Source: JARRJY01 sp037388705
GTDB taxonomy: Bacteria > Pseudomonadota > Gammaproteobacteria > UBA6429 > Thiohalophilaceae
Direction of reading: 5' to 3'
Length of the DNA: 14,150 nucleotides
NCBI GenBank assembly: GCA_037388705.1
Contig: JARRJY010000104.1
Location: 1-14,150 of the forward strand
Below, piece after piece: positions 7,063 to 14,150 of the stretch. How positions within the stretch are numbered: the stretch's first letter is position 1; each line of letters starts with the position of its first letter. Under the pieces are notes generated by a model that was not told the DNA's origin, ran no database searches, and saw nothing but the letters and a program-made list of their open reading frames with translations. The position numbers were made by a program, and so were the translations under genes.

Positions 7063-8778
7063 ATGGCAGCATCTGAAATAAAGGTTCTTTTGGTCGAAGA
7101 CAACCCGGGCGATGCACGGCTGGTGCAGGAAATGTTCGTTGATGTCAATGCCAGCGAGTTTGTGCTGACACATATGAGCACACTGGCTGATGCCTTAGAT
7201 GTATTAAAGAATGAGAATTTCGATGTAATGCTGCTCGATCTATCCCTACCTGACGCTCATGGGATCGATGCAGTGAATCAGGTGATGAATATAGTACCAA
7301 AACAAGCAATCGTTATACTGAGCGGTAACAACGATTCTGAGCTGGCTATAGAGGCACTGCAATACGGTGCACAAGATTACCTGGTTAAAGGCCTGGGCGA
7401 TGGCAATCTTCTTACCCGTGCCTTACGCTATGCCATTGAACGTAAACGTAGCGAAGAGCGCCTCGCGTACCTGGCCCAGTATGATCCACTAACCGGACTG
7501 CCTAACCGGGCATTGTTCCATGATCGTATGATGGCGGCTATGCGACATGCCGAACGTCATAACAGTGTGACCGCATTATTATTCCTGGATTTGGATCATT
7601 TTAAAGATATCAATGATACATTGGGACATACTGCAGGAGATGAGCTTTTAAAAGATGTCGCCAAGCGTCTGCAGGGTTGTATCCGTGAGGAAGACACCAT
7701 AGCTCGCCTTGGGGGTGATGAATTCACCGTGATACTGCAAGACATTTCTCATCGTGAAGATGCTGCAGAAGTTGCTGAAAAGATACTTGCCACTTTGTCA
7801 AAGCCATTTATCCTAAAGGACGAGAAAGTCTTTGTTACCATCAGTATCGGTATTGCAGGTTATCCAAGCTGTGGTAAAAATGCCGAGGCACTTATACAAA
7901 ATGCTGATACTGCACTTTATCGTGCCAAGAGCGAAGGACGTAATAATTACAAGTTTTTTGAGACCGAAATGAACATGGCGGTCTCCGATCGTATGACAAT
8001 GATAAATGATCTGCGTCACGCAGTTCATAAAAAAGATTTTATCTTGTTCTACCAGCCCCTCATCGATACGAGCTCCAATAAGGTGACAGGTGTGGAGGCC
8101 TTGTTGCGTTGGCATCATCCTGAGCGTGGCTTGATACCAGCCAAGGATTTTGTGCCGCTTCTGGAAGAGACTGGCCTTATCATATCCGTTGGTGAATGGG
8201 TGTTAAATGAGGCCTGCCGACAGAACATGCTCTGGCAGCAAGATGGGTTGCCTCCAGTATATGTATCTGTAAACCTGTCAGTACGACAGTTTCATAAATG
8301 CGACCTGGTAAACATGGTTGTGAATACACTAAAGAAAAACCAACTCGATCCACATCTGCTACAGTTGGAAGTTACCGAGAGTATATTGATGGATAACACA
8401 AAGAGAACGTTAGAAGCTTTGGATAAGTTGCGTAAATTAGGTGTGCGCCTGGCTATTGATGACTTTGGCACGGGCTATTCTTCGATAAGCTATTTAAAAG
8501 AATATCCATTTAACATACTCAAATTTGATCAAAGCTTTGTCCAGGATATGGAACACAGTATTAATGGCGCGGCAATCGTAGCGGCAGTTATCAACCTTGG
8601 GCACAGTATCAATATGTCTGTGGTGGCGGAAGGTGTTGAAACACACCATCAACTCAATATGCTGAACGAACGAGGTTGTGATCATATCCAGGGGCACCTG
8701 TTTGCTCATCCAATGTCCGCAAAAAACTTTACGCAATGGATGAAACAGAAAACAAGCTCATTACAAAAAGGTTGTTAA
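7063..8778 (+). CDS. REC-GGDEF-EAL cyclic di-GMP protein
   Basis: The product has 571 residues in three domains. REC covers about 5-125 with phospho-acceptor Asp59 (LLDLSLP) and Lys109. GGDEF covers about 135-300 with DPLTGLPNR, an intact GGDEF (217-221) and the inhibitory site RxxD (Arg208-Asp211) five residues before it. EAL covers about 312-563 with EALLRW (345-350), Asn404, Glu436, DDFGTG (466-471), Lys487 in KFD, Glu523 in AEGVET and Gln543. All residues known for cyclic di-GMP synthesis and breakdown are present, so both activities are possible; which one dominates cannot be read. KFD and QGH differ mildly from the usual KID and QGY/F. It is cytoplasmic. ATG 7063 lies 35 bases after the receiver gene with a weak AAGAAA site. 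The kinase of the same operon is the likely phosphate donor. Confidence 0.95.
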   Translation: MAASEIKVLLVEDNPGDARLVQEMFVDVNASEFVLTHMSTLADALDVLKNENFDVMLLDLSLPDAHGIDAVNQVMNIVPKQAIVILSGNNDSELAIEALQYGAQDYLVKGLGDGNLLTRALRYAIERKRSEERLAYLAQYDPLTGLPNRALFHDRMMAAMRHAERHNSVTALLFLDLDHFKDINDTLGHTAGDELLKDVAKRLQGCIREEDTIARLGGDEFTVILQDISHREDAAEVAEKILATLSKPFILKDEKVFVTISIGIAGYPSCGKNAEALIQNADTALYRAKSEGRNNYKFFETEMNMAVSDRMTMINDLRHAVHKKDFILFYQPLIDTSSNKVTGVEALLRWHHPERGLIPAKDFVPLLEETGLIISVGEWVLNEACRQNMLWQQDGLPPVYVSVNLSVRQFHKCDLVNMVVNTLKKNQLDPHLLQLEVTESILMDNTKRTLEALDKLRKLGVRLAIDDFGTGYSSISYLKEYPFNILKFDQSFVQDMEHSINGAAIVAAVINLGHSINMSVVAEGVETHHQLNMLNERGCDHIQGHLFAHPMSAKNFTQWMKQKTSSLQKGC

Positions 8779-9454
8779 GTCGTTTCGCTCAATTATTTTT
8801 CAATGACTTTCTTTGCAGGCAAGATGTATATAAAATTAATACAACCATCATGACTTATATGTACTATCGTAAAAGCAAATATTGATGCTTTGGGGATAAG
8901 AAAAACTTCATCTTTGGATAAATTACGTTTCGTTATAGGTGGCGAAGATATTTTTGTTAATGTATGTGAAACAAAACTAGAGCGGGATAAAAAAAACAAC
9001 ACAAAATTTTAAAACAAAAAAATATCTAAGTTACTGAGTTTTATTTCAATATATCCGAATAATTATTTTCCAGTAGAAACGAAAATCTCAGATACATTTC
9101 AACTGCCAAATCATTAGCCTACGTGGTTATCATTTTATTTATATGTATACCATGGTGTAATGGTACCTATTCAAAGACATCCCGAAACTATGTCATAAGG
9201 GTTGAACGTTAAGTCACACTTTACGGAAAGCTGTGGCGGGGGGTTATGCTTGTATTGACGGCCCACGAGGATTTCATAAGGCCCCACATTATTAACGTCT
9301 TATCACCAGTCAGGAAAACAAGCGTACTTGCATCCTGGTACTGGAAATACGTCACTGTTAAGCGACACCTGATGAATATAAAGGACTCCCTTATTACTGC
9401 TACTCAAAGGGTTGTCTTTGAACCCAATCATGCGCACTAACGTGTGGAAAATAC
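8779..9454. other. Gene-poor AT-rich region
   Basis: No intact gene can be supported in these 676 bases. The stretch holds a possible remnant of a regulator gene (8890-9012), a short perfect inverted repeat TACCAT/ATGGTA (9148-9165), and several frames of 60-70 codons (such as 8793-9002 - and 9246-9440 +) with no recognisable product. I see no convincing intrinsic terminator for the REC-GGDEF-EAL operon or for the amidohydrolase operon. The look is that of decayed sequence between two 3' ends. Confidence 0.55.
8890..9012 (+). pseudogene. Possible remnant of a phage-repressor-like regulator
   Basis: In one + frame this stretch reads 40 residues containing KTSSLDKLRFVIGGEDIF. This resembles the opening of a family of phage-type helix-turn-helix regulators, which I recall as TSxxDRLRFVIGGEEPFxWA followed by RVG. 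After the match the sequence drifts (NVCETKLERDKKN) and stops at TAA 9010-9012, before the helix-turn-helix would be complete. Only a TTG start without a ribosome site is available. It is therefore either a decayed fragment or a chance resemblance. Confidence 0.35.
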
Positions 9455-10786
9455 CTATGGTGCAAGTGGTGCCAACTGCGGGTACTTGTCTTGCAGGATG
9501 GTGCGGATCTGGGCGAGGGTTTGATCACTGCCGTCGACCGGATCGATGTCATCCGGTACACAGATTTTTTTGCGTGAGCCATGCACGATTAATGGTTCAC
9601 AGCCGTTGTTATGAAGTTTATTCATCCCGGCCTCGTTGCCGTACAGGGCCTTTCCACTGACCATAACGAACTGTACATCCTGCAAGCGGTTTTGTAATAA
9701 GCTACTATTCGGATCGTCAGCACGTTTACGTACAATCGTGATATCCGCTTTCCTATCTTTTGTCAGGCTGCCGATGTGGGCATCCAGCGCCAGCGCTTTC
9801 GCGGGGTTCTCGGTGATCAGTTTCAGCCACATGTCATTGGTTATGGCGTTGTTAAATTCCTGTTCGTTAACTTCCGCGGCGATCCGGAGTTCTTTAAAGA
9901 GGGTATCGCTACCGGTTGGGTTCCAGTCAACACCGAGGCTTATGAGGATATTGTTTTGCAAGGCGAGCGGAATATTGGTGGTCTTCCCATACAGTACCAG
10001 GTTACTTTGTGGTGACCAGACCAGCTTGGCACCAACATTTTTCATTGCCTGGAACTCGGCATTGCCAAACGCGGTACCGTGAATGATCACGGTATTGGCA
10101 TGGAGCAGGTTTTTATCTTTTAACGTATCGAATTCTTTGCGTGAGCGTTCATCAATGCCTTCAGCAAGATGGACAACAAACGCCTTGGTTTTCGTCCAGT
10201 CAATGCTCGAGCTGAAGGAGGAGATATCCAGGATATAGGTACGCACATGACTGGAAGGGAATCCCAGTTCATTATAGTTCTCGGCATTACGAATGAGTGT
10301 TTTGAAACATTTACGTTTAGGTGCCGTGCCCTGGATGGTGGTAATGCCACTGATGAGGGCTTTTATCTCTCCGTATTTCACCATTTCACAAAACACGGTG
10401 GATTTGAGATCATTATATGGTGCCTTGAAATCTCTATACGCCTTGGAGCGTTGCCATTGCCCGCGATTCTCATAAAGTTTAGGGGGGGTCCACTTGGGAA
10501 ACACGTTATAGGCAACATGGTTATGGGCATCAATAAAGCCCGGGTAGATGTAGGCACTACTGACCGTGATGCGCGTTGCACCCTCGGGATCAGTACAATC
10601 CATTTCCACGCAGGTGATGGTATCGCCTTCCACCACCATCTCGCCATTCATCACGCCGCTTGGTGTCACGATCTCGCCTTTAAACAGGTAAGTATCCGCG
10701 GTTGAACCGGCGGTGACTGTCACCCGTGCCTGGGCGGGTAATAAAAGAAACAGTGAACAAGCGAGGAGCAATAGGTTTCTTTTCAT
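9455..10786 (-). CDS. Exported amidohydrolase-family protein
   Basis: The product has 443 residues with a signal peptide ending at AQA (residue 20). It is a metal-dependent amidohydrolase: HxH in DAHNH (His88, His90), His206 in VVHLAEG, His236 in IHGTA, and Asp287 in SLGVDWNP, inside the composite beta-sandwich typical of the family (PGFIDAH at the front, KADITIV and VMVSGKALYG at the back). The set fits the TRZ/ATZ-like branch, but the substrate cannot be inferred; an extracytoplasmic place is less common for this branch. ATG 10786 is chosen because AAGGA lies 8 bases before it; ATG 10795 would add three residues with that site abutting it. The ribosome site lies within the last codons of the glycosylase gene, so the two are co-transcribed and probably coupled. 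Confidence 0.85.
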   Translation of the reverse strand: MKRNLLLLACSLFLLLPAQARVTVTAGSTADTYLFKGEIVTPSGVMNGEMVVEGDTITCVEMDCTDPEGATRITVSSAYIYPGFIDAHNHVAYNVFPKWTPPKLYENRGQWQRSKAYRDFKAPYNDLKSTVFCEMVKYGEIKALISGITTIQGTAPKRKCFKTLIRNAENYNELGFPSSHVRTYILDISSFSSSIDWTKTKAFVVHLAEGIDERSRKEFDTLKDKNLLHANTVIIHGTAFGNAEFQAMKNVGAKLVWSPQSNLVLYGKTTNIPLALQNNILISLGVDWNPTGSDTLFKELRIAAEVNEQEFNNAITNDMWLKLITENPAKALALDAHIGSLTKDRKADITIVRKRADDPNSSLLQNRLQDVQFVMVSGKALYGNEAGMNKLHNNGCEPLIVHGSRKKICVPDDIDPVDGSDQTLAQIRTILQDKYPQLAPLAP

Positions 10787-10791
10787 CGGTA

Positions 10792-11577
10792 TCATCCTTG
10801 ATCGCCGGTGGCGCGATATAAAATGGTGTTATAGCGATCGGTTCCGGCCGGCGGTCTCGTTGTATACCGCTTGGCAATTCTTCCCGTACCCATCCACTCG
10901 GGTGCACCAAAGCCAAAGTCATGCAAAGGAATATCAGCAAGATCACTTTGACTGAAGCCGGTTCCGGCATAGGTCGGATCAACCAGTGTAGGATCATCGG
11001 GTGTGACAAAATTATCCAGTCGGCTGATCCGGTTCTTCCAGTTTTCAATCACGGCAGAGACCGGTCGTGCTGTGGGGTGGATAAGATACGACACACGTCG
11101 TTGGCTACGAAACGGGGCCGCACCGGCCCAATTTTCCAGCACATATTTACCTGCATTCCCACAGGTCAGGATCAGTTGTAGGTTGGGGTTATGCGCCACC
11201 AACAGGTCCAATAAATCATTGCGCCATGTTTCCACGGCGGGACGCTGGCTGAAGTCTTTCAGTTGGTTATTGAATTGCCCAAAGATGGAGTAAAGCAGGG
11301 CATTGACCATGACATAGGAGCGCGTGATGCCAAGCTTCTTTAGAAAACCTTGTACACGTTGTCCCGCGGTACCGACGAAGATACGACGCGCGACACTTTC
11401 TGAAGGGCCCGGATCCTGTCCGATAACAAGTATACGCGCACTGCCATCCATGCGGCCCCGGTAATAAATAGGTCCCCAGGGGAGGCGAAAGCGGTTGGGT
11501 AATGATTGGTATTCGTTGATTGGCGCGGCTTCAAAGTGTTGCCGTATAACGGGTGGTGGTCCTTTATCCCATTCCAT
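10792..11577 (-). CDS. Uracil-DNA glycosylase superfamily protein
   Basis: The product has 261 residues and no signal peptide, so it is cytoplasmic. It shows the superfamily's first motif, GQDPGPSE (53-60), continued by ARRIFVGTAGQRVQGFL (63-79), and a second motif HPTARP (167-172) where other families have HPS. The only Cys is 139, so the iron-sulfur cluster of family 4 enzymes is absent. A C-terminal segment FGAPEWMG (222-230) follows an Asp/Pro-rich part. Removal of uracil or a related damaged base from DNA is the natural guess, but activity is unproven for this branch. ATG 11577 is preferred over GTG 11586 because AGGGAG sits 8 bases before the ATG. Co-transcription with an exported amidohydrolase has no obvious functional logic. 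Confidence 0.85.
   Translation of the reverse strand: MEWDKGPPPVIRQHFEAAPINEYQSLPNRFRLPWGPIYYRGRMDGSARILVIGQDPGPSESVARRIFVGTAGQRVQGFLKKLGITRSYVMVNALLYSIFGQFNNQLKDFSQRPAVETWRNDLLDLLVAHNPNLQLILTCGNAGKYVLENWAGAAPFRSQRRVSYLIHPTARPVSAVIENWKNRISRLDNFVTPDDPTLVDPTYAGTGFSQSDLADIPLHDFGFGAPEWMGTGRIAKRYTTRPPAGTDRYNTILYRATGDQG
10795..10799 (-). promoter_or_regulatory. Ribosome binding site deciding the amidohydrolase start
   Basis: AAGGA on the - strand lies 8 bases before ATG 10786 and directly against the alternative ATG 10795. It therefore supports the later ATG. It lies inside the last codons of the upstream gene, whose TGA is at 10792-10794. Confidence 0.7.
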
Positions 11578-11585
11578 CGTATTCA

Positions 11586-11591
11586 CTCCCT
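11586..11591 (-). promoter_or_regulatory. Ribosome binding site deciding the glycosylase start
   Basis: AGGGAG on the - strand lies 8 bases before ATG 11577. It overlaps the alternative GTG 11586, which it could not serve. This shortens the protein by three residues relative to the longest frame. Confidence 0.7.
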
Positions 11592-11753
11592 GTTCATACT
11601 TTATTGGTCTTTTTAATAAGTATAGCTGAGAATAATTGGAACGTTACGATGAAATTTTTATCGCAATCGTTTGCACGATGATCCTTTGTCATAATGAATT
11701 TCTATTACATATTAGTGATTGATGATATACCAGTTGGTGTATTACAACGGTTG

Positions 11754-11767
11754 TTGATATAGATCAA
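11754..11767. promoter_or_regulatory. FNR/Anr-type binding site
   Basis: TTGAT-ATAG-ATCAA matches the FNR/Anr consensus TTGAT-N4-ATCAA at every position. The symmetry continues outward: GTTGTTGAT and ATCAATAAC pair at 8 of 9 positions. The centre lies 43 bp before the centre of TATAAT (11801-11806), so about 50 bp before the expected transcription start, not the usual 41.5. In the - direction a TATATC at 11724-11729 would place it near -43.5, so control of the glycosylase operon is an alternative. Confidence 0.65.
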
Positions 11768-11800
11768 TAACAGAAAAATTTATTCACAATAAGAAGAAGC

Positions 11801-11806
11801 TATAAT
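11801..11806 (+). promoter_or_regulatory. Probable -10 element of the membrane hydrolase-like gene
   Basis: TATAAT matches the sigma-70 consensus and lies 80 bases before ATG 11887. No good -35 is seen 16-18 bases upstream (TTCACA is only 12 away), which fits a promoter that needs an activator, such as the FNR-type regulator whose site is upstream. Confidence 0.45.
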
Positions 11807-11886
11807 GTGTAAATAAAAGGGCAGACGGATATTGCGCACATTGCTTTCTATCACGTAAGCGTTTTCAGTTAATAAGGGATTAGTCA

Positions 11887-13704
11887 ATGAATACGAAAAA
11901 TAAAAATAATAATCAACCTGTTCAATATACCTCGGTGGTTTACTTTCATGGAATGGGTAATCAACGCCGTTATGAAGAACTCAGTCGTTTAGTGGATGCG
12001 CTGGATGCCTACTCGCAGAGTGATTCATGCCAACCCGATTGGCGGTTAGTGAAAATCAAACCGCGTATTGAGGATTCCCGCTCGGTTGACCATGAAAGGA
12101 TCACCTATATTCGTGCCTATTATAAAAATGTCAAAGAGCGATCGTGGGATGATGTGACGAATCTTCGGTTTTACGAGGTGTACTGGGCACCCGTGATGGC
12201 GAAAGGGGCCAAGGCCAAAGAGGTGATAAAATGGTTATTTTCTACAGTCATCCGGCCCTTTCGAACCTATTTCAGTCCATGGCGTGAACGCCAACGGTTA
12301 CGTCGCGCTATACTTTTAAAGCTAAGGGAACGTGAACATCTATGGAGCAAGGATTTTAAATCGTATGATTTTAAAAACCTGTTATTCGCTTACGATGAGT
12401 TCGAGGGCTCACAAGCGATTGCTGATTATCCAAAGGGTAACTTTAAAGAGTTCAAGAACTTTTTAGCAAAAAAATATAAGAATAAGCCAGGTAAAAAGGC
12501 CAAGCTGGTTGCCCTGGCGAAACTCTGGCGCAAGGTGTACTGTCGCTATGAATTAAGAAACTTTGTTGTCCTGGTCTCCATTGCATTGAGCTTATTGATC
12601 GCGTTTGTACTGAGCTTGGCCCTTGTCTTCATGGTTTTACAGTTCATCGCAGATCTGGGCGTGGTGACGTTTCTTGAAGAAAACAATTTTCTCGATCTTG
12701 CCAATTCACTATCGCCAAGTGTCAAAAATGCCTTCCCCTTGTTAATTGGTGCAGCATCACTATTTGGGATCAGTCATTTTCTCTCCAGGTACCTGGGTGA
12801 CGTTTACCAATGGACCACGTATGAAGAAACCGATACCAAGCATAAAAATCGCAGTGAAGTGATTAAACGGGGCATGGAAACTTTGACCCACGTACTGGGT
12901 GATCCCAATTGTGAGCGTGTCGTTGTGATCAGTCATAGCCTCGGCACCGCGGTGGCACAAGACACGTTATTATCTTTGACGCACTTGAACCGGGCCCAGA
13001 ATGAAGAAGAACCGATGGCCGGTCCCATCGCGCTGGAAAAAATCGAACACTTTATTACCCTGGCAAGCCCGGTGGATAAAATTCAATACCTGTTCGAGAG
13101 TTTTCGATCGGCCTATCATCGATATCGTCGTGTTGTTGATGACTTGCGTGGTGATTTGGGGACGGCTCCTTTTTCAAAGAACCGTAAACCGCACATCCAC
13201 TGGATCAATTACTGGGACAGGGGTGATGTGGTCAGTGGCGAGCTTTACTCCGTATCTAACCGTCGTTGGGTTGAACTGAACGTTGATAATGTCGAGGTCA
13301 ACCATTTTCATTTTCCCGAACCGGCTTCATCGCACCTGGCTTACTTTAACCATCGCAAGGTGATTGGTGATCTGTTCAATATCATTTGTCGACGTATGTA
13401 CAGTTTTGTCACGTTAAAGAGTGAACATGGCAAAGGGAAAGATTATGACAGTGTGCGAATAGGGCCGGGTAAGCCAGCGCAGGTTGCAAAGTTCTATCTT
13501 GTATTAATGATTGCATTTCCTTACCTGGTGATTGCCAATACGGTTATCCGGTTTTATGACACCACCGCCGTAGTGAAGGGGTGGCTAGGCTTACCGCTTA
13601 TCACGGTATTCGCCATCCTGGTCATCGGCTTTTTGTACAGTGTGAAGAAAGGTCATCTTGAACCGTTGAAAAATAAGCATAAAGCAAAGAGTTATGCTTG
13701 TTAA
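11887..13704 (+). CDS. Membrane-anchored protein of alpha/beta hydrolase type
   Basis: The product has 605 residues. The N-terminal strand and loop VVYFHGMGNQ (17-26) resemble the first strand and oxyanion hole of alpha/beta hydrolases. The nucleophile elbow is VISHSLGTA (347-355) with Ser351; the usual first Gly is Ser349. Asp444 or Asp447 (YWDRGD) and His483 (SSHLAYF) are candidates for the rest of the triad. About 320 residues separate strand and elbow, including a basic, charged stretch (100-220) and hydrophobic segments at about 225-256 and 282-300. Two more lie at about 534-552 and 566-585. The hydrolase core is thus split by a membrane-spanning insertion. It is probably a lipase- or esterase-like membrane enzyme; the substrate is unknown. 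The start has AAGGGAT seven bases upstream. It stands alone, with an FNR-type box in its promoter region. Confidence 0.8.
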   Translation: MNTKNKNNNQPVQYTSVVYFHGMGNQRRYEELSRLVDALDAYSQSDSCQPDWRLVKIKPRIEDSRSVDHERITYIRAYYKNVKERSWDDVTNLRFYEVYWAPVMAKGAKAKEVIKWLFSTVIRPFRTYFSPWRERQRLRRAILLKLREREHLWSKDFKSYDFKNLLFAYDEFEGSQAIADYPKGNFKEFKNFLAKKYKNKPGKKAKLVALAKLWRKVYCRYELRNFVVLVSIALSLLIAFVLSLALVFMVLQFIADLGVVTFLEENNFLDLANSLSPSVKNAFPLLIGAASLFGISHFLSRYLGDVYQWTTYEETDTKHKNRSEVIKRGMETLTHVLGDPNCERVVVISHSLGTAVAQDTLLSLTHLNRAQNEEEPMAGPIALEKIEHFITLASPVDKIQYLFESFRSAYHRYRRVVDDLRGDLGTAPFSKNRKPHIHWINYWDRGDVVSGELYSVSNRRWVELNVDNVEVNHFHFPEPASSHLAYFNHRKVIGDLFNIICRRMYSFVTLKSEHGKGKDYDSVRIGPGKPAQVAKFYLVLMIAFPYLVIANTVIRFYDTTAVVKGWLGLPLITVFAILVIGFLYSVKKGHLEPLKNKHKAKSYAC

Positions 13705-13741
13705 GGATCACTTTGCGGACATCTCTGAATGAGATCCTTAA
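13701..13741. repeat. Inverted repeat overlapping a stop codon
   Basis: TTAAGGATC (13701-13709) and GATCCTTAA (13733-13741) are perfect 9-bp arms with a 23-base loop. The left arm contains the TAA stop (13702-13704) of the membrane hydrolase-like gene. No T run follows, so this is not a standard intrinsic terminator; it may be a 3' stabilising stem-loop or a protein site. Confidence 0.5.
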
Positions 13742-13828
13742 CATGTCGCTGTAAAGCCTATTGATACGATAAGTGTAAACACCGATATAACGGATATTGC
13801 ACACAGTACCATGTTAACCAGCGTTGCG

Positions 13829-13869
13829 GAAAACTGGCCTGTCGGAGAATACCTCCCTGGCAGGCCAGT
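13829..13869 (-). terminator. Rho-independent terminator of the partial gene
   Basis: ACTGGCCTG and CAGGCCAGT (13833-13841 and 13861-13869) form a perfect 9-bp stem, with a further GGAG/CTCC stem inside. On the - strand the stem is followed by a short T run (TTTT) and begins 8 bases after the stop codon at 13878. On the + strand the flank (GATCGTGTTT) is weaker, but it may also help end the convergent membrane hydrolase-like transcript. Confidence 0.75.
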
Positions 13870-13877
13870 GATCGTGT

Positions 13878-14150
13878 TTAGTTAATGGTGATGTCGATAT
13901 AAGCCTGGGTATCGGAAACACGGACACCATTGGCCACTGACTTGATAAACGTATTATTGGGAGCAAATGTTACTGCTTTCCCCGCGTTTGAGTTGTCGTC
14001 ATCCAGCCAGAACGTGATCCGCCAGGTACCTGTTGGGCCTGTTGTTATATCCGGCGGCAGGGGGATGTCGTTCTTGAGATCCCAGACAAAGCCATAGGTG
14101 AAGTTACCCGCGATATTGATCTCACCCGCGAGGAAGCCAGGACCGTCACC
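13878..14150 (-). CDS. C-terminal part of an unrecognised protein
   Basis: A continuous frame enters from the right edge and gives 90 residues before TAA (13878-13880). The 5' end is outside the window. The sequence is Gly-, Asn-, Asp- and Thr-rich with beta-like alternation (GEINIAGNFTYGFVWDL, TGTWRITFWLDDDN, DTQAYIDITIN) and no Cys, which suggests a beta-rich, possibly exported domain. I do not recognise a family. Coding is supported by the open frame over the whole stretch, by the composition and by the intrinsic terminator just after the stop. Confidence 0.75.
   Translation of the reverse strand, partial: GDGPGFLAGEINIAGNFTYGFVWDLKNDIPLPPDITTGPTGTWRITFWLDDDNSNAGKAVTFAPNNTFIKSVANGVRVSDTQAYIDITIN

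Larger units (their letters stand above)
11578..11886. other. Divergent intergenic region with FNR-type box
   Basis: This AT-rich gap separates the glycosylase operon (-) from the membrane hydrolase-like gene (+). It contains a perfect FNR/Anr-type box (11754-11767), a consensus TATAAT (11801-11806) for the + strand gene, and ribosome sites for both genes. No gene is seen in it. Confidence 0.6.

Noticed and set aside
9400..9425. Hairpin CAAAG/CTTTG as terminator of the amidohydrolase operon
   Set aside because: The stem is short and no T run follows on the - strand.
9246..9440. 64-codon + strand frame preceded by a G run
   Set aside because: The G run is a poor ribosome site and the translation resembles nothing I know; the surrounding gap looks decayed.
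9636..10082. 148-codon open frame on the + strand
   Set aside because: It is antisense to the amidohydrolase gene and Ser/Leu-rich, as expected for a reverse-strand shadow.
10169..10705. 178-codon open frame on the + strand
   Set aside because: It lies wholly antisense to the amidohydrolase gene, which has signal peptide, metal-ligand motifs and a ribosome site; the + frame has no recognisable domain.
13833..13869. Match between TGGCCTGTC here and at 4085-4093 as a shared repeat
   Set aside because: Only nine bases agree, the flanks differ, and here the sequence is explained by an intrinsic terminator.

Overview
The window looks like a chromosomal segment of a gammaproteobacterium of low to moderate GC, with AT-rich gaps. 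The evidence is family content: a DUF3530 alpha/beta hydrolase, a CadC-like membrane regulator with TolB-like and TPR regions, a PAS histidine kinase with an Rcp1-type receiver and a REC-GGDEF-EAL protein, and AAGGAG-type ribosome binding sites. No species can be named. I see no tRNA, rRNA, CRISPR array, intact transposase or phage module.

Layout. 1-182: a + strand terminator of a gene outside the window. 183-1837 (-): two exported alpha/beta hydrolases in one operon, DUF3530 then dienelactone-hydrolase-like. 1997-3631 (+): a divergent CadC-like regulator whose 3' end carries a 53-bp tandem duplication that shifts the frame and replaces the last 27 residues; the old tail can still be read to 3741. 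4103-4540 (-): a small exported protein of unknown function, with REP-like repeats on both sides (4038-4093 and 4717-4811). 5452-8778 (+): a soluble PAS histidine kinase, a single-domain receiver, and a REC-GGDEF-EAL protein with all catalytic motifs. 8779-9454: a gene-poor gap with a possible remnant of a phage-repressor-like regulator. 9455-11577 (-): an overlapping pair, a uracil-DNA-glycosylase-superfamily protein followed by an exported amidohydrolase. 11887-13704 (+): a large membrane-anchored protein of alpha/beta hydrolase type, preceded by a perfect FNR/Anr-type box. 13878-14150 (-): the 3' end of an unrecognised gene that runs off the window, followed by its terminator.

How the genes may work together. 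The clearest functional unit is the kinase/receiver/REC-GGDEF-EAL operon, which probably turns a cytoplasmic PAS signal into phosphoryl transfer to one or both receivers and so into a change in cyclic di-GMP. The PAS domain has a His at the place of the FixL haem ligand, and an FNR-type box lies elsewhere in the window, so oxygen-linked control is possible but unproven. The CadC-like regulator may control the divergent hydrolase operon or itself. The other units look like independent housekeeping or accessory genes. I see no convincing new multi-gene system. The most notable points are the tandem-duplication frameshift, the REP-like repeats around the small exported-protein gene, and the FNR box.
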